Origin: Maribacter cobaltidurans
GTDB lineage: Bacteria > Bacteroidota > Bacteroidia > Flavobacteriales > Flavobacteriaceae
Assembly (NCBI RefSeq): GCF_002269385.1
Contig: NZ_CP022957.1
Span: 4,517,001-4,581,000 of the forward strand
Length of the DNA: 64,000 nucleotides
Direction: 5' to 3'
Below the pieces are notes generated by a model, which saw only the letters and a program-made list of their open reading frames with translations, was not told where the DNA came from and did no database searches. The position numbers and the translations under genes were made by a program. Positions 43,626-52,528 of the stretch are shown in pieces (within the stretch, counting starts at the first letter, position 1; each line of letters starts with the position of its first letter).

Positions 43626-46600
43626 ATGACGAACTTTCTATTCAATCAAGGTAGAAACTTAAGATGGTGGGGTCTTTTTGTTCTGGCGATGTTGTTATCA
43701 TCGGGACTAAATGCCCAAACATCAGTTTCTGGTACGGTATCAGATGATGGCGGACCAATACCGGGCGTAAACGTTATCCTTAAGGGAACTACAAAGGGCA
43801 CATCAACTGATTTCGACGGAAACTTTTCCATCGATGCACCTTCAAACGGAGTTTTGGTTTTTAGCTATTTAGGTTACAAATCACAAGAAGTGTCCATAAA
43901 TGGGCAAAGCCAAATTAACATAGTTATGGAAGAGGACTTACAATCCTTGAGCGAGGTGGTAGTAATTGGCTACGGTACACAAAACAAAGAGTCCGTAACG
44001 GGTTCCGTTGTGTCCATTAAGGGTGATGAACTAAACAAGGTTCAAGCGGCGAACTTTCAAGAAGCTTTACAAGGTCGTGCACCCGGTGTTAACATTACCA
44101 CTACGGATACAAGGCCTGGTAGTGACAATACACAAATTAGAATACGGGGTGCAAGGTCTTTAACGGGAAGTAATGATCCACTCATAGTATTAAACGGAAT
44201 ACCGTTTGCAGGAGGTTTTAATGATATAAATGTTAATGACATTGAAAGTCTGGAAATACTTAAAGATGCTTCCGCAACCGCTATTTACGGTTCCAGAGGT
44301 GCCAACGGTGTTGTTTTGATTACTACAAAAACGGGGAAAAAAGGTCAAAAGGCGGAGTTTACATACAACACCTATTATATGACCAAAGAGGTTTTCGCCA
44401 AATTTCCTATGATGAACTCCGAGCAATTTAATGCTTTAAGACAGGCAACTGGCCTATTTAATAATGGTGACCCGTTGAATGCTACTGGAGTTGATGAAGA
44501 TCCAAGTGTTAACACGGATTGGCAGGATTTACTATATGGTTCCGGTTTGCAAACGACCCATGACATTGGTGTGTCCGGTGGTAGTGAAAATGGTACGTAT
44601 AGCATTGGTGGTTCCTACCTGAAGGACACTTCGGTTTTACCTATAGAATCTTTTCAAAGATATTCGCTCCGTGCCCAGGTGGACCAGCAAATTGGTGCTT
44701 TCAGATTTGGTCTGAATTCCGTTATGAATTATAGTTTGACCAACGGTGCCGGTCCGGGATTGTACAATACCTTGGCTGCAACACCTATTTTGGACCCCTA
44801 CAATCCAGATGGCTCCATTAAAAGAGTGGTTAGCATGCCTCAGGATGATATTTGGACGCCTACCAGAAGTACATTTGGCGCTATAGGAAAAGGTAGGGTA
44901 AATCTCCAGAAAGATTTTGGTTCCTATAATAACTTATATGGTGAAGTAGAAATACCTGGTGTCGAAGGTCTAAAATATAGGCTTAATCTCGGTCTTAATT
45001 TTAGAACAAGTAGAGATGGTGATTTTACAGGACAAGGAGTTGCAAACGTGAATGATGTAGCACCAAACGTTGCCGGAGTAAGTAGCAGCCAAACCACTGA
45101 TTACGTAATTGAGAATCTTTTGACGTATGATAGAACATTTGCGAATAAACATCAGGTAAATATCGTTGGTTTGTTTTCTGCCCAGAACACTAAATATGAT
45201 GACACCAACTTAAGGGTCAGGAATTTGGCCAATGAGCAATTCCTTTATTATGATTTAAGTGCTGCCCTTGTAGAGGATATAACGGGCTACGGCGGTCAAT
45301 ATCAAGAAAACAGTCTTATTTCCTATATGGGTAGGGCCATGTATCAATATGATAACCGATACCTGCTTACAGCTACAGTACGATCGGACGGATCCTCAAG
45401 ACTGGGGCCTGGAAATAAGTTTTATACGTATCCCGCTGTTTCCCTAGGGTGGAATATAGCAAATGAAGCCTTTATGGATAATGTAGAGTGGGTCAATTTG
45501 TTAAAGCTACGTGCCGGTTATGGCGAAACTTCCAACCAAGCAATTGACAATTATGCAACGCTGGGTAGACTGGGGGTAAGGGAGTATAATTTCAACGATG
45601 TTTTTGCCGTAGGGTATTTTGTTGAGGAGTTACCCAATGCAACTTTAGGTTGGGAATTTTCGGAAACCTATAATTATGGTTTGGATTTTGGTCTATTTAA
45701 CAATCGTTTATCCGGTTCGGTAGAATATTATACCACGGAAACCAATGACGTTTTATATCGCGTAGGGCTGCCTGCATCTTCTGGTGTGGACTCATATGTC
45801 GGCAACATTGGTTCTACTTCCAATAAGGGTTTTGAAGTTGCCTTAAATGCTGCAATCATTGACAACCCAGACGGATTCAGTTGGGACTTTGGAGTGAACT
45901 TTTATACCAATAGAAACGAAATAACTTCTTTGGCTAGTGGGGAAGACCGCAACGAAGGAAATCTTTGGTTTGTAGGTTCTCCAATCAATGTAATTTACGA
46001 CTTTAAGAATATAGGATTATGGAACGAAACCGATGAGGATTTCCAATACTTACAGACATTGGAACCTGGAGGAAATGTGGGAATGATTAAGGTAGAATAC
46101 ACAGGCGAATTTAATCCTGACGGTTCTCCGGTTAGGGAAATAAATGCAGAGGATAGACAAATTATTGATCCTCAACCTGATTTTCAAGGAGGTTTCAATA
46201 CGCGTTTGGCCTATAAAAATCTAGATTTGAATATTGTAGGTGCTTTTAGAAGTGGGGGAATCGCAGTAAGTACCTTATATTCTTCCAATGGATATTTGAA
46301 CTTATTGACGGGTAGAAGAAATAACATTGATGTTGATTATTGGACTCCTACCAATACCGATGCCAAATATCCTGCACCTGGTGGGGCACAAGAAGGGGAT
46401 GGACCAAGATACGGATCAACCATGGGCTATTTTGATGGATCTTATTTAAAAATACGCGCTATGACCCTAGGCTATAACTTTGACCAAAAATTGGTCAATG
46501 ATTTGGGTATGTCCAATTTAAGATTATATGCTACTGTACAGAATCCTTTTGTACTTTTCTCTCCTTTTCATAAGGAATCCGGTATGGATCCAGAAACAAA

Positions 46601-46739
46601 CTCAGGAGTAGATAGCAATGGTAACCGTCAAAATTCTGCAACGGGCACGAATGGTACTATTTCTCAAGGAATCGCAACAATCGGAGCGAATGCACCTACC
46701 ACGCGCAATTTTATGGTTGGATTGAATTTAACATTTTAA
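43626..46739 (+). CDS. SusC-like TonB-dependent outer-membrane transporter
   Basis: 1037 residues. Signal peptide (GLFVLAMLLSSGLNAQ), then a carboxypeptidase-D-like domain (SGTVSDDGGPIPGVNVILKG), the SusC-type region VVVIGYGTQNKESVTGSV, the plug domain with QEALQGRAPGVNITTTD and IEILKDASATAIYGSRGANG-like sequence (SLEILKDASATAIYGSRGA), and a C-terminal barrel ending FMVGLNLTF. It imports oligosaccharides through the outer membrane with the SusD partner, using TonB energy. Substrate by context: glucuronoxylan oligosaccharides. The gene stands first of the SusC/SusD pair, 13 bases before the SusD start. Confidence 0.96.
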   Translation: MTNFLFNQGRNLRWWGLFVLAMLLSSGLNAQTSVSGTVSDDGGPIPGVNVILKGTTKGTSTDFDGNFSIDAPSNGVLVFSYLGYKSQEVSINGQSQINIVMEEDLQSLSEVVVIGYGTQNKESVTGSVVSIKGDELNKVQAANFQEALQGRAPGVNITTTDTRPGSDNTQIRIRGARSLTGSNDPLIVLNGIPFAGGFNDINVNDIESLEILKDASATAIYGSRGANGVVLITTKTGKKGQKAEFTYNTYYMTKEVFAKFPMMNSEQFNALRQATGLFNNGDPLNATGVDEDPSVNTDWQDLLYGSGLQTTHDIGVSGGSENGTYSIGGSYLKDTSVLPIESFQRYSLRAQVDQQIGAFRFGLNSVMNYSLTNGAGPGLYNTLAATPILDPYNPDGSIKRVVSMPQDDIWTPTRSTFGAIGKGRVNLQKDFGSYNNLYGEVEIPGVEGLKYRLNLGLNFRTSRDGDFTGQGVANVNDVAPNVAGVSSSQTTDYVIENLLTYDRTFANKHQVNIVGLFSAQNTKYDDTNLRVRNLANEQFLYYDLSAALVEDITGYGGQYQENSLISYMGRAMYQYDNRYLLTATVRSDGSSRLGPGNKFYTYPAVSLGWNIANEAFMDNVEWVNLLKLRAGYGETSNQAIDNYATLGRLGVREYNFNDVFAVGYFVEELPNATLGWEFSETYNYGLDFGLFNNRLSGSVEYYTTETNDVLYRVGLPASSGVDSYVGNIGSTSNKGFEVALNAAIIDNPDGFSWDFGVNFYTNRNEITSLASGEDRNEGNLWFVGSPINVIYDFKNIGLWNETDEDFQYLQTLEPGGNVGMIKVEYTGEFNPDGSPVREINAEDRQIIDPQPDFQGGFNTRLAYKNLDLNIVGAFRSGGIAVSTLYSSNGYLNLLTGRRNNIDVDYWTPTNTDAKYPAPGGAQEGDGPRYGSTMGYFDGSYLKIRAMTLGYNFDQKLVNDLGMSNLRLYATVQNPFVLFSPFHKESGMDPETNSGVDSNGNRQNSATGTNGTISQGIATIGANAPTTRNFMVGLNLTF

Positions 46740-46751
46740 AAGAAATTGATT

Positions 46752-48680
46752 ATGAAAAAACTTAAAACAAGGCTAATCGTTACTGGGATATTATCAGTAG
46801 CATTGTTTCTAGCTTCTTGTACCAAGGAAATTTTGGAAGAGGAACCAAGGAGTGTCTTTACTCCTGATTTTTTCTCTACAGAGCTTGGGGTACAGGGAGG
46901 AATAACGGCACTATACGGACATCTACGTTTTCTCTACGGTGCATGGAACTTCTATAATTCCACGGAAACCGGAACCGATGAATATACTTGGGCTCAAAGT
47001 GCAGATGGAAACTTTAAGGACATGGACTTATCCGGCGTAGGTTCCATTACCTCACAAAATGCACCATCTGCTGGACCTTGGTTTAGCTGTTTTGGCGCTA
47101 TCAACACGGCAAGCGGAATCATTGAGAATGCCGAAGCTGTTGGCATTAACGAATCACTAGTTTCGGAGGCAAGATTTTTTAGGGCGTTCGATTACTTTCT
47201 TTTGGTTCAAACCTATGGAGGTGTACCTTTGGATTTGGGCGCTGGGGAATTAAAGTTTAATACTTCAACTAACAGAAGTTCTGTACGTAACACTGTTCCA
47301 GAGGTGTATACCAAAGCCATTTTTCCTGACCTATTGACCGCAATCGAGAATTTACCTGAAACACCAAGACTTCCAGGTACAGTAACGAAAAATGTTGCCC
47401 GTTTATACTTATCAAAAGCCTATTTAACATATGCTTGGTGGTTACAAAATCCGAACGGTATACCAACATATCCCGAGGCACCGAGAACGGACCCGGATGG
47501 TCGTGATGCCTCTTATTATTTCCAACAAGCCTACGATATTGCAGCATCAGCAATTGATAATCCAGGGCCTTACACACTCTTAGAACATTTCTACGACGTA
47601 CATTGGGCACCCAACGATAGACATGCGGAAATGCTTTTATATGCGGACCATACAGAGGAAAGTGCTATTTATAATGGTGCGGATCTTGGATGGGGTATCT
47701 CAGGTGCAGAAGATAATGCCTCTGTTTGGATGGTTACTTGGAACTATACCAATATTAGAAGTTCTGGAGCCAGTACCGTACAAAGGGAAGCAGCCCAAAC
47801 CTACGGACGTCCTTGGACCAGAATGGCACCCACAATCAATGTGCTTGAAGAAACTTTTGAAGAAAAAGATTTGGATTCTCGATACGATGGTACCTTTGCT
47901 ACTACTTATCGTGGAAATTGGGACAAAGCAGGCGATGACACCCCTAGTTATCCAAATGCCAATGACTTACCTGTTGAGCCGGGCGACGCTATCCTGAGTT
48001 TCTTGGACGAAAACAATCCGGCTGTCGTGTATCCAGATGGTGCCGGTGAAAGCAACGTTGGAGCTGGAGTACTTCCAGGAAGGGCCGATTTTGTTATCGA
48101 ACCTGGTGCAGTTAGCAGAATCGTATATCCAGGTTTGTGGAAATTGGGAACCTATAGAACAGATAACGACGGAGGCCTTGGCTCACCAAATGCCGGTCTC
48201 ACACGCCCATTTCCAATTGCAAAATTCTCTGAGTTTTATTTTATTGCTGCCGAGGCTGCTGTTAAAGGGGCCGCAACTCAAAGTGGCAAGAGTGCTAGGG
48301 ATTTGATGAACGTAATTAGGTCCAGAGCCGGAAAATGGCGTTTCGACAATGGTGAACAGGAAGAAAGGATAGAGGATAATAGTGATGCACTTGTAGCACA
48401 AACACCTGCTACTATTGACATCAACTTTATATTGGCGGAACGTTCAAGGGAGTACTTTGGAGAAGGTTACCGTTGGTATGATTTAGTTCGTACCCAAAAA
48501 TGGGAAGAGCTGGCAGGAAGCTATAGGATAGCCGGACCTAATTACGGTGAACACACACCGCAAACGGTTGAAAGAACTATTGAGCCTTATCATTATTTAC
48601 GTCCTATTCCGCAAGGTCAATTAGACTCGATGGAAGGATCTGATGAGGTAAAATCTACTTACCAAAATCCTGGTTATTAG
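46752..48680 (+). CDS. SusD/RagB-family surface glycan-binding lipoprotein
   Basis: 642 residues from ATG at 46752; the in-frame TTG at 46746 is less likely. Lipoprotein signal VALFLASCTKEILEEEP. SusD-type helical core: SEARFFRAFDYFLLVQTYGG, PRLPGTVTKNVARLYLSKAY and, near the C-terminus, FILAERSREYFGEGYRWYDL and HYLRPIPQGQLDS. It caps the SusC barrel and captures glycan at the cell surface. It is longer than many SusD proteins, with an insertion in the middle (about 370-460). A strong terminator follows. Confidence 0.95.
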   Translation: MKKLKTRLIVTGILSVALFLASCTKEILEEEPRSVFTPDFFSTELGVQGGITALYGHLRFLYGAWNFYNSTETGTDEYTWAQSADGNFKDMDLSGVGSITSQNAPSAGPWFSCFGAINTASGIIENAEAVGINESLVSEARFFRAFDYFLLVQTYGGVPLDLGAGELKFNTSTNRSSVRNTVPEVYTKAIFPDLLTAIENLPETPRLPGTVTKNVARLYLSKAYLTYAWWLQNPNGIPTYPEAPRTDPDGRDASYYFQQAYDIAASAIDNPGPYTLLEHFYDVHWAPNDRHAEMLLYADHTEESAIYNGADLGWGISGAEDNASVWMVTWNYTNIRSSGASTVQREAAQTYGRPWTRMAPTINVLEETFEEKDLDSRYDGTFATTYRGNWDKAGDDTPSYPNANDLPVEPGDAILSFLDENNPAVVYPDGAGESNVGAGVLPGRADFVIEPGAVSRIVYPGLWKLGTYRTDNDGGLGSPNAGLTRPFPIAKFSEFYFIAAEAAVKGAATQSGKSARDLMNVIRSRAGKWRFDNGEQEERIEDNSDALVAQTPATIDINFILAERSREYFGEGYRWYDLVRTQKWEELAGSYRIAGPNYGEHTPQTVERTIEPYHYLRPIPQGQLDSMEGSDEVKSTYQNPGY

Positions 48681-48716
48681 ATTAAAATAAGTTGTTTGAG
48701 TTAGTTAGTTTCATTA

Positions 48717-48757
48717 AACACTGCCAGGATTCAAAACCCATGGCAGTGTTTTTTTTT
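48717..48757 (+). terminator. Intrinsic terminator after SusD
   Basis: Stem AACACTGCCA (48717-48726) pairs perfectly with TGGCAGTGTT (48741-48750), followed by a run of T to 48757. It ends the SusC/SusD transcript. Confidence 0.9.
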
Positions 48758-49310
48758 GTAAAATCTAGTAGACCATATGGGAATTCTTGAGGTGAATAGG
48801 AAAAATATTTCAAGAAACCTATTGGCTTCGGTTACGGCTAATATTCATGAATAAAAAGTATCACTCAACAATGTGCCAAACCCAAGTGCTCCTATACCTT
48901 AGACGATGCCCAAATACTGTGCAAGTCAAATACAAAAAATTTGTAAATTTGAAATAGCAAAAGCATCTTTAAAATAATATGTCCAGGCTTGTTTCTAAAA
49001 ATTTTCTAAATGTTTCCATAGTATTCTTTTTGGTTAAACATATATCTGATAAATGAAAAACTAGTGATTGGCATAGTCGAAAATTCAAATTTTACTCAAA
49101 TTGAGGTACGAATTGAACTACCTAAAACTTTACTGAAAATTTCGGAAAAGGGTTTAAATCTGGTTTCTCGGTTCGGATTTGATTCGCTCCCAAAAGAACT
49201 GAAAAGTTATTCTTTTATTCTTTATTGCCATATGAACCCCTTTAAAACGAAAAGCATTTCCGAGTAGGTTGGTGCAATGCTATCCAAGCTCTCAAAATCA
49301 CCCAAACAAA
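48758..49310. other. Gap without a supported gene
   Basis: About 550 A+T-rich bases. A 67-codon frame with a GTG start (49064-49267) and shorter frames are open but match nothing I recognise and have no ribosome-binding or promoter support. A TAAATTTG (48944-48951) matches the -7 consensus by chance or marks an unseen short transcript. I see no RNA gene. Confidence 0.5.
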
Positions 49311-49314
49311 TTAT

Positions 49315-49345
49315 GCAACCGATCTAAAAAATACTAATACTTTTA
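49315..49345 (+). promoter_or_regulatory. Candidate operator site D and promoter
   Basis: GCAACCGATC (49315-49324), the reverse complement of GATCGGTTGC, matches the core of sites B and C (ATCGGTTGC). A -7-like TACTTTTA starts at 49338, 23 bases downstream, so the site would coincide with the -33 element, as at sites B and C. The gene start follows at 49365. Confidence 0.45.
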
Positions 49346-49364
49346 ACCATAAATCTTGAATTCA

Positions 49365-50852
49365 ATGTTTCTAAAAATCAAAAGAATAACAAGGAACAAA
49401 ACGTATCTAATTCTTCTAATTGTATTTTCTTTCCTTGGATGTAAAAATGCTAATAAGGCTGACAGACCAGAAACCAAGGAACCCACGGGAACGGAAAATG
49501 TTGCCTACAAATGGGGGAAAATGGCACTTAAGGCAACCGCGAACGACACCGAGCGTTTCAAACCTAGACCTACGATTACTTCAAGATATTTAGGGTTGAT
49601 ATTCGTGTCAGTCTTTGATGCGTGGTCAAGATACGATGAAAAGGCAACGCCCGTTTATCTTGAAAATGTTGAAAGAAGGCCTGCAGACGAACAAACATTA
49701 AGAAACAAGGAAATAGCCATTAGCTATGCCGCGTTAAGGGCAATGAACGAGTATTATTTTTCGGACAAGGAAATGTTCGAGGATTTTATGGTTGAAATGG
49801 GCTTAGATCCTAATGATGAAAGTCTAGACCCAAATACACCTATTGGAATTGGCAACCTTGCGGCAAAGGCTGTAATTGAAGCAAGGAAAGGAGATGGTTC
49901 CAATCAATATGGCGAAGAAGAGGGGTCTAATGGAAAAGCTTATTACAATTATGTAGGTTATGAACCCATCAATTCAGCAGACAAAAGTGTGGACCCAAAT
50001 CGTTGGCAGCCAAAATATTTTTCAGATGGAAAAGGTGGAACTTATGCTCCAGAATGTCTTACTCCCTATTGGGACAAGGTAACTCCCGTTTCCTTGACAT
50101 CAGGAGATCAATTTAGACCGGGACCACCACCTATGATTGGTTCAAAGCAATTAGAGGAAGAAGTTAAAGAGGTGATTGAGTTACAGGCAAATCTAACGGA
50201 CTATCAAAAAGCTCTAGTGGAATTTATGCGCGATGGGCCTCAGTCAGTACAACAGGCAGGCCACTGGCTAAAATTTGCGCAGGATGTTTCAGAAAGGGAC
50301 AACCATACCCTAGATCAAGACGTGAAAATGTATTTTTATAATCAAGTTGTTGCCATGGACGCCTTCATTGCTTCATGGGATTCCAAAATGTTCTATGATT
50401 ATGCTAGACCATATGCATTGGTTCATGAATATTATGACGACCAGAAAATAAAAGCATGGGGAGGCGAAGGAAAGGGCATGATAGAGATGAATGGTGGACA
50501 ATGGAGACCGTATTCCCCTGAAACATTTCTGTGCCCTCCATTCCCCAGTTATGTATCAGGTCATAGCACAATAAGTGGAGGATGTGCCGAAGCTTTGAGA
50601 TTATGGACAGGAAACGATGAATTTGGTTCCACTGCCGAACTCGTTGCAGGTGCAATGACGGAACCGGATTATATGGGCGATACCATTTTACTGGATTTCC
50701 CTACTTTCACTGAAACAGCCGAAATGGCTGGAATTTCCAGAGTTTTGGGTGGATATCATATTCAATCGGATAACATTGCCGGATTAAAACTGGGAAGGGA
50801 CGTAGCGCAGGAAGCCTGGAAATTCTATAAGACACATGTAGGAGAGGAATGA
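49365..50852 (+). CDS. Vanadium-haloperoxidase/PAP2-family lipoprotein
   Basis: 495 residues from ATG at 49365; an in-frame TTG nine bases upstream is less likely. Lipoprotein signal IVFSFLGCKNAN. The phosphatase/vanadate-binding pocket is complete: KMFYDYARP fits K-x6-RP, PSYVSGHSTISGG supplies the SGH, and SRVLGGYHIQSD fits SR-x5-H-x3-D exactly. It could be a halide-oxidising enzyme or a phosphatase of the same fold; sequence alone does not decide, and nothing seen here proves vanadium binding. It lies downstream of SusC/SusD with its own candidate operator, so it may belong to the xylan regulon, for example in handling phenolic or oxidative side products (inference). Confidence 0.88.
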   Translation: MFLKIKRITRNKTYLILLIVFSFLGCKNANKADRPETKEPTGTENVAYKWGKMALKATANDTERFKPRPTITSRYLGLIFVSVFDAWSRYDEKATPVYLENVERRPADEQTLRNKEIAISYAALRAMNEYYFSDKEMFEDFMVEMGLDPNDESLDPNTPIGIGNLAAKAVIEARKGDGSNQYGEEEGSNGKAYYNYVGYEPINSADKSVDPNRWQPKYFSDGKGGTYAPECLTPYWDKVTPVSLTSGDQFRPGPPPMIGSKQLEEEVKEVIELQANLTDYQKALVEFMRDGPQSVQQAGHWLKFAQDVSERDNHTLDQDVKMYFYNQVVAMDAFIASWDSKMFYDYARPYALVHEYYDDQKIKAWGGEGKGMIEMNGGQWRPYSPETFLCPPFPSYVSGHSTISGGCAEALRLWTGNDEFGSTAELVAGAMTEPDYMGDTILLDFPTFTETAEMAGISRVLGGYHIQSDNIAGLKLGRDVAQEAWKFYKTHVGEE

Positions 50853-51075
50853 TAATCCACCTTTTGGTAAAGCAAAACTATTCCGTTGAATTCTTGAGTT
50901 TTTAGTGTTCAACTAAGGAGTCAGCTATGAGTCGTTAACTTTAATACTCACCATTTCGTAGCAACAATAAGTACTATGTTCTTTGTGTACTTCACTTAAA
51001 AATGATATGGTTAGAGTTAGTTAAATAGAAGGCTTTTAAGTAATTTCAGCCAAAACTTCTGGAAGATATAGAACA

Positions 51076-51978
51076 ATGGATTTTATAGATTATTATAAAG
51101 TTTTAGGAATTGACAAATCTGCGACCGAAAAGGAAATAAAGTCGGCCTATAGAAAACTGGCTAGAAAACATCATCCAGATTTAAACCCTAATAATACCGA
51201 AGCCGAAGAAAAATTTAAAAAAATCAATGAGGCCCACGAGGTTTTAAGTGATCCCGAGAAAAGAAAAAAATACGACCAATACGGAAAAGATTGGCAACAT
51301 GCGGAGGAGTTTGAGAAAACTAAATCCCAAAGGCAAAGCAGACCATCAGGTGGAGGTTACAATGAATATACCTACTCAAGTGGGCAAGACGGGGATTTTT
51401 CAGATTTCTTTGAATCTATGTTTGGAGGCGGAGGTAGATTTGAAAGACAACAGGGCAGGGCAAAGTTCAGGGGGCAAGATTTTAATGCAGAACTTCGACT
51501 AAACCTTTCGGAAGTCAAGGAGACGCATAAGAGAACCCTAACGGTAAACGGAAAGAATATAAGAATAACCATACCCGCGGGTATAGAAGACGGACAAACG
51601 ATCAAAATAAAAGGGTATGGCGGTGAAGGCGTTAACGGAGGACCCCATGGTGACCTATACATCACCTTTTCTATTTTAAACGATACTTCCTTTAAAAGGG
51701 AAGGTGCCAATCTTTATAAAACCATTGAAATTCCTTTGACCACGGCGGTATTGGGAGGAGAAATTGTAGTAGAAACCCTAACGGGAAAAGTAAAATTAAA
51801 TGTAAAACCTGGCACACAAAATGGCACTACGGTTAAACTCAAGGGCAAAGGATTTCCTGTATATAAAAAAGATGGATTTGGAGATTTATATATCACCTAT
51901 AGCCCTAAAATACCCACAAAAATTACGGAAAAGCAAAAAAGCCTTTTCATGGAACTGGAAAAAACCGATCTCAAATAA
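51076..51978 (+). CDS. cbpA: CbpA-type DnaJ-domain co-chaperone
   Basis: 300 residues. J-domain (about 1-70): [20 protein letters not shown] with the HPD motif in [13 protein letters not shown] Gly-rich linker ([17 protein letters not shown]) follows, then the two C-terminal substrate-binding domains ([40 protein letters not shown]). There is no Cys-rich zinc domain, so it is class B (CbpA) not DnaJ. It stimulates the ATPase of DnaK in the cytosol. The CbpM gene follows after six bases. Confidence 0.95.
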   Translation: MDFIDYYKVLGIDKSATEKEIKSAYRKLARKHHPDLNPNNTEAEEKFKKINEAHEVLSDPEKRKKYDQYGKDWQHAEEFEKTKSQRQSRPSGGGYNEYTYSSGQDGDFSDFFESMFGGGGRFERQQGRAKFRGQDFNAELRLNLSEVKETHKRTLTVNGKNIRITIPAGIEDGQTIKIKGYGGEGVNGGPHGDLYITFSILNDTSFKREGANLYKTIEIPLTTAVLGGEIVVETLTGKVKLNVKPGTQNGTTVKLKGKGFPVYKKDGFGDLYITYSPKIPTKITEKQKSLFMELEKTDLK

Positions 51979-51984
51979 GAAATC

Positions 51985-52278
51985 ATGGAACAATCCACCT
52001 ACATATCTATCGAAGAATTTTGTACTCATTACAACATAGACGTTTCGTTGGTGCATCAACTTGAGGAGTTTGAGTTACTTTCAATTGAAATAACGGATGA
52101 AAAGGAGGTCATAAGAACAACCGAACTCCCAAAACTGGAAAAAATGGTACGCCTCAATCAAGAATTGGAAATTAATCCCCAGGGACTGCAGGCCATCCAT
52201 CATCTACTGGAGCAGATTACCCACTTACAAGAAGAAGTATTGTCTTTGCGAAGGAGGCTCAATAGGTTTGAAAATTAA
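51985..52278 (+). CDS. cbpM: CbpM-like chaperone modulator
   Basis: 97 residues. It begins MEQSTYISIEEFCTHYNIDV, a MerR-like helix-turn-helix used for protein binding, with LPKLEKMVRLNQELEINPQG in the middle and a C-terminal coiled coil (ITHLQEEVLSLRRRLNRFE). CbpM binds the J-domain of CbpA and inhibits it. The gene pair, close spacing and order match the known cbpA-cbpM operon. Confidence 0.9.
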   Translation: MEQSTYISIEEFCTHYNIDVSLVHQLEEFELLSIEITDEKEVIRTTELPKLEKMVRLNQELEINPQGLQAIHHLLEQITHLQEEVLSLRRRLNRFEN

Positions 52279-52528
52279 TACTTGGTTTACATCCAGCATC
52301 TGAACACTTTTTCTATTCAATTTTAAAATTCTTTAACGCAATCGGGATTTTTTTGGTAAATCATCGTTATGCATTCTTAACCTTGCGTATATGGGATTGC
52401 GCTAAACTAAAAGGGTGTAAATCCCCGCTAAGTTAACTATATCAGTACTTAAGACTTATTAAACAGAAAAATATTAAAAAATAATTTTATTTTTAGGTCT
52501 TTACTTAACAGTACTTTTTGACACTAAC

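Noticed and set aside
49064..49267. 67-codon open frame with GTG start after the SusD terminator
   Set aside because: No recognisable family, weak start, no nearby promoter or ribosome-binding support; probably chance in an A+T-rich gap.
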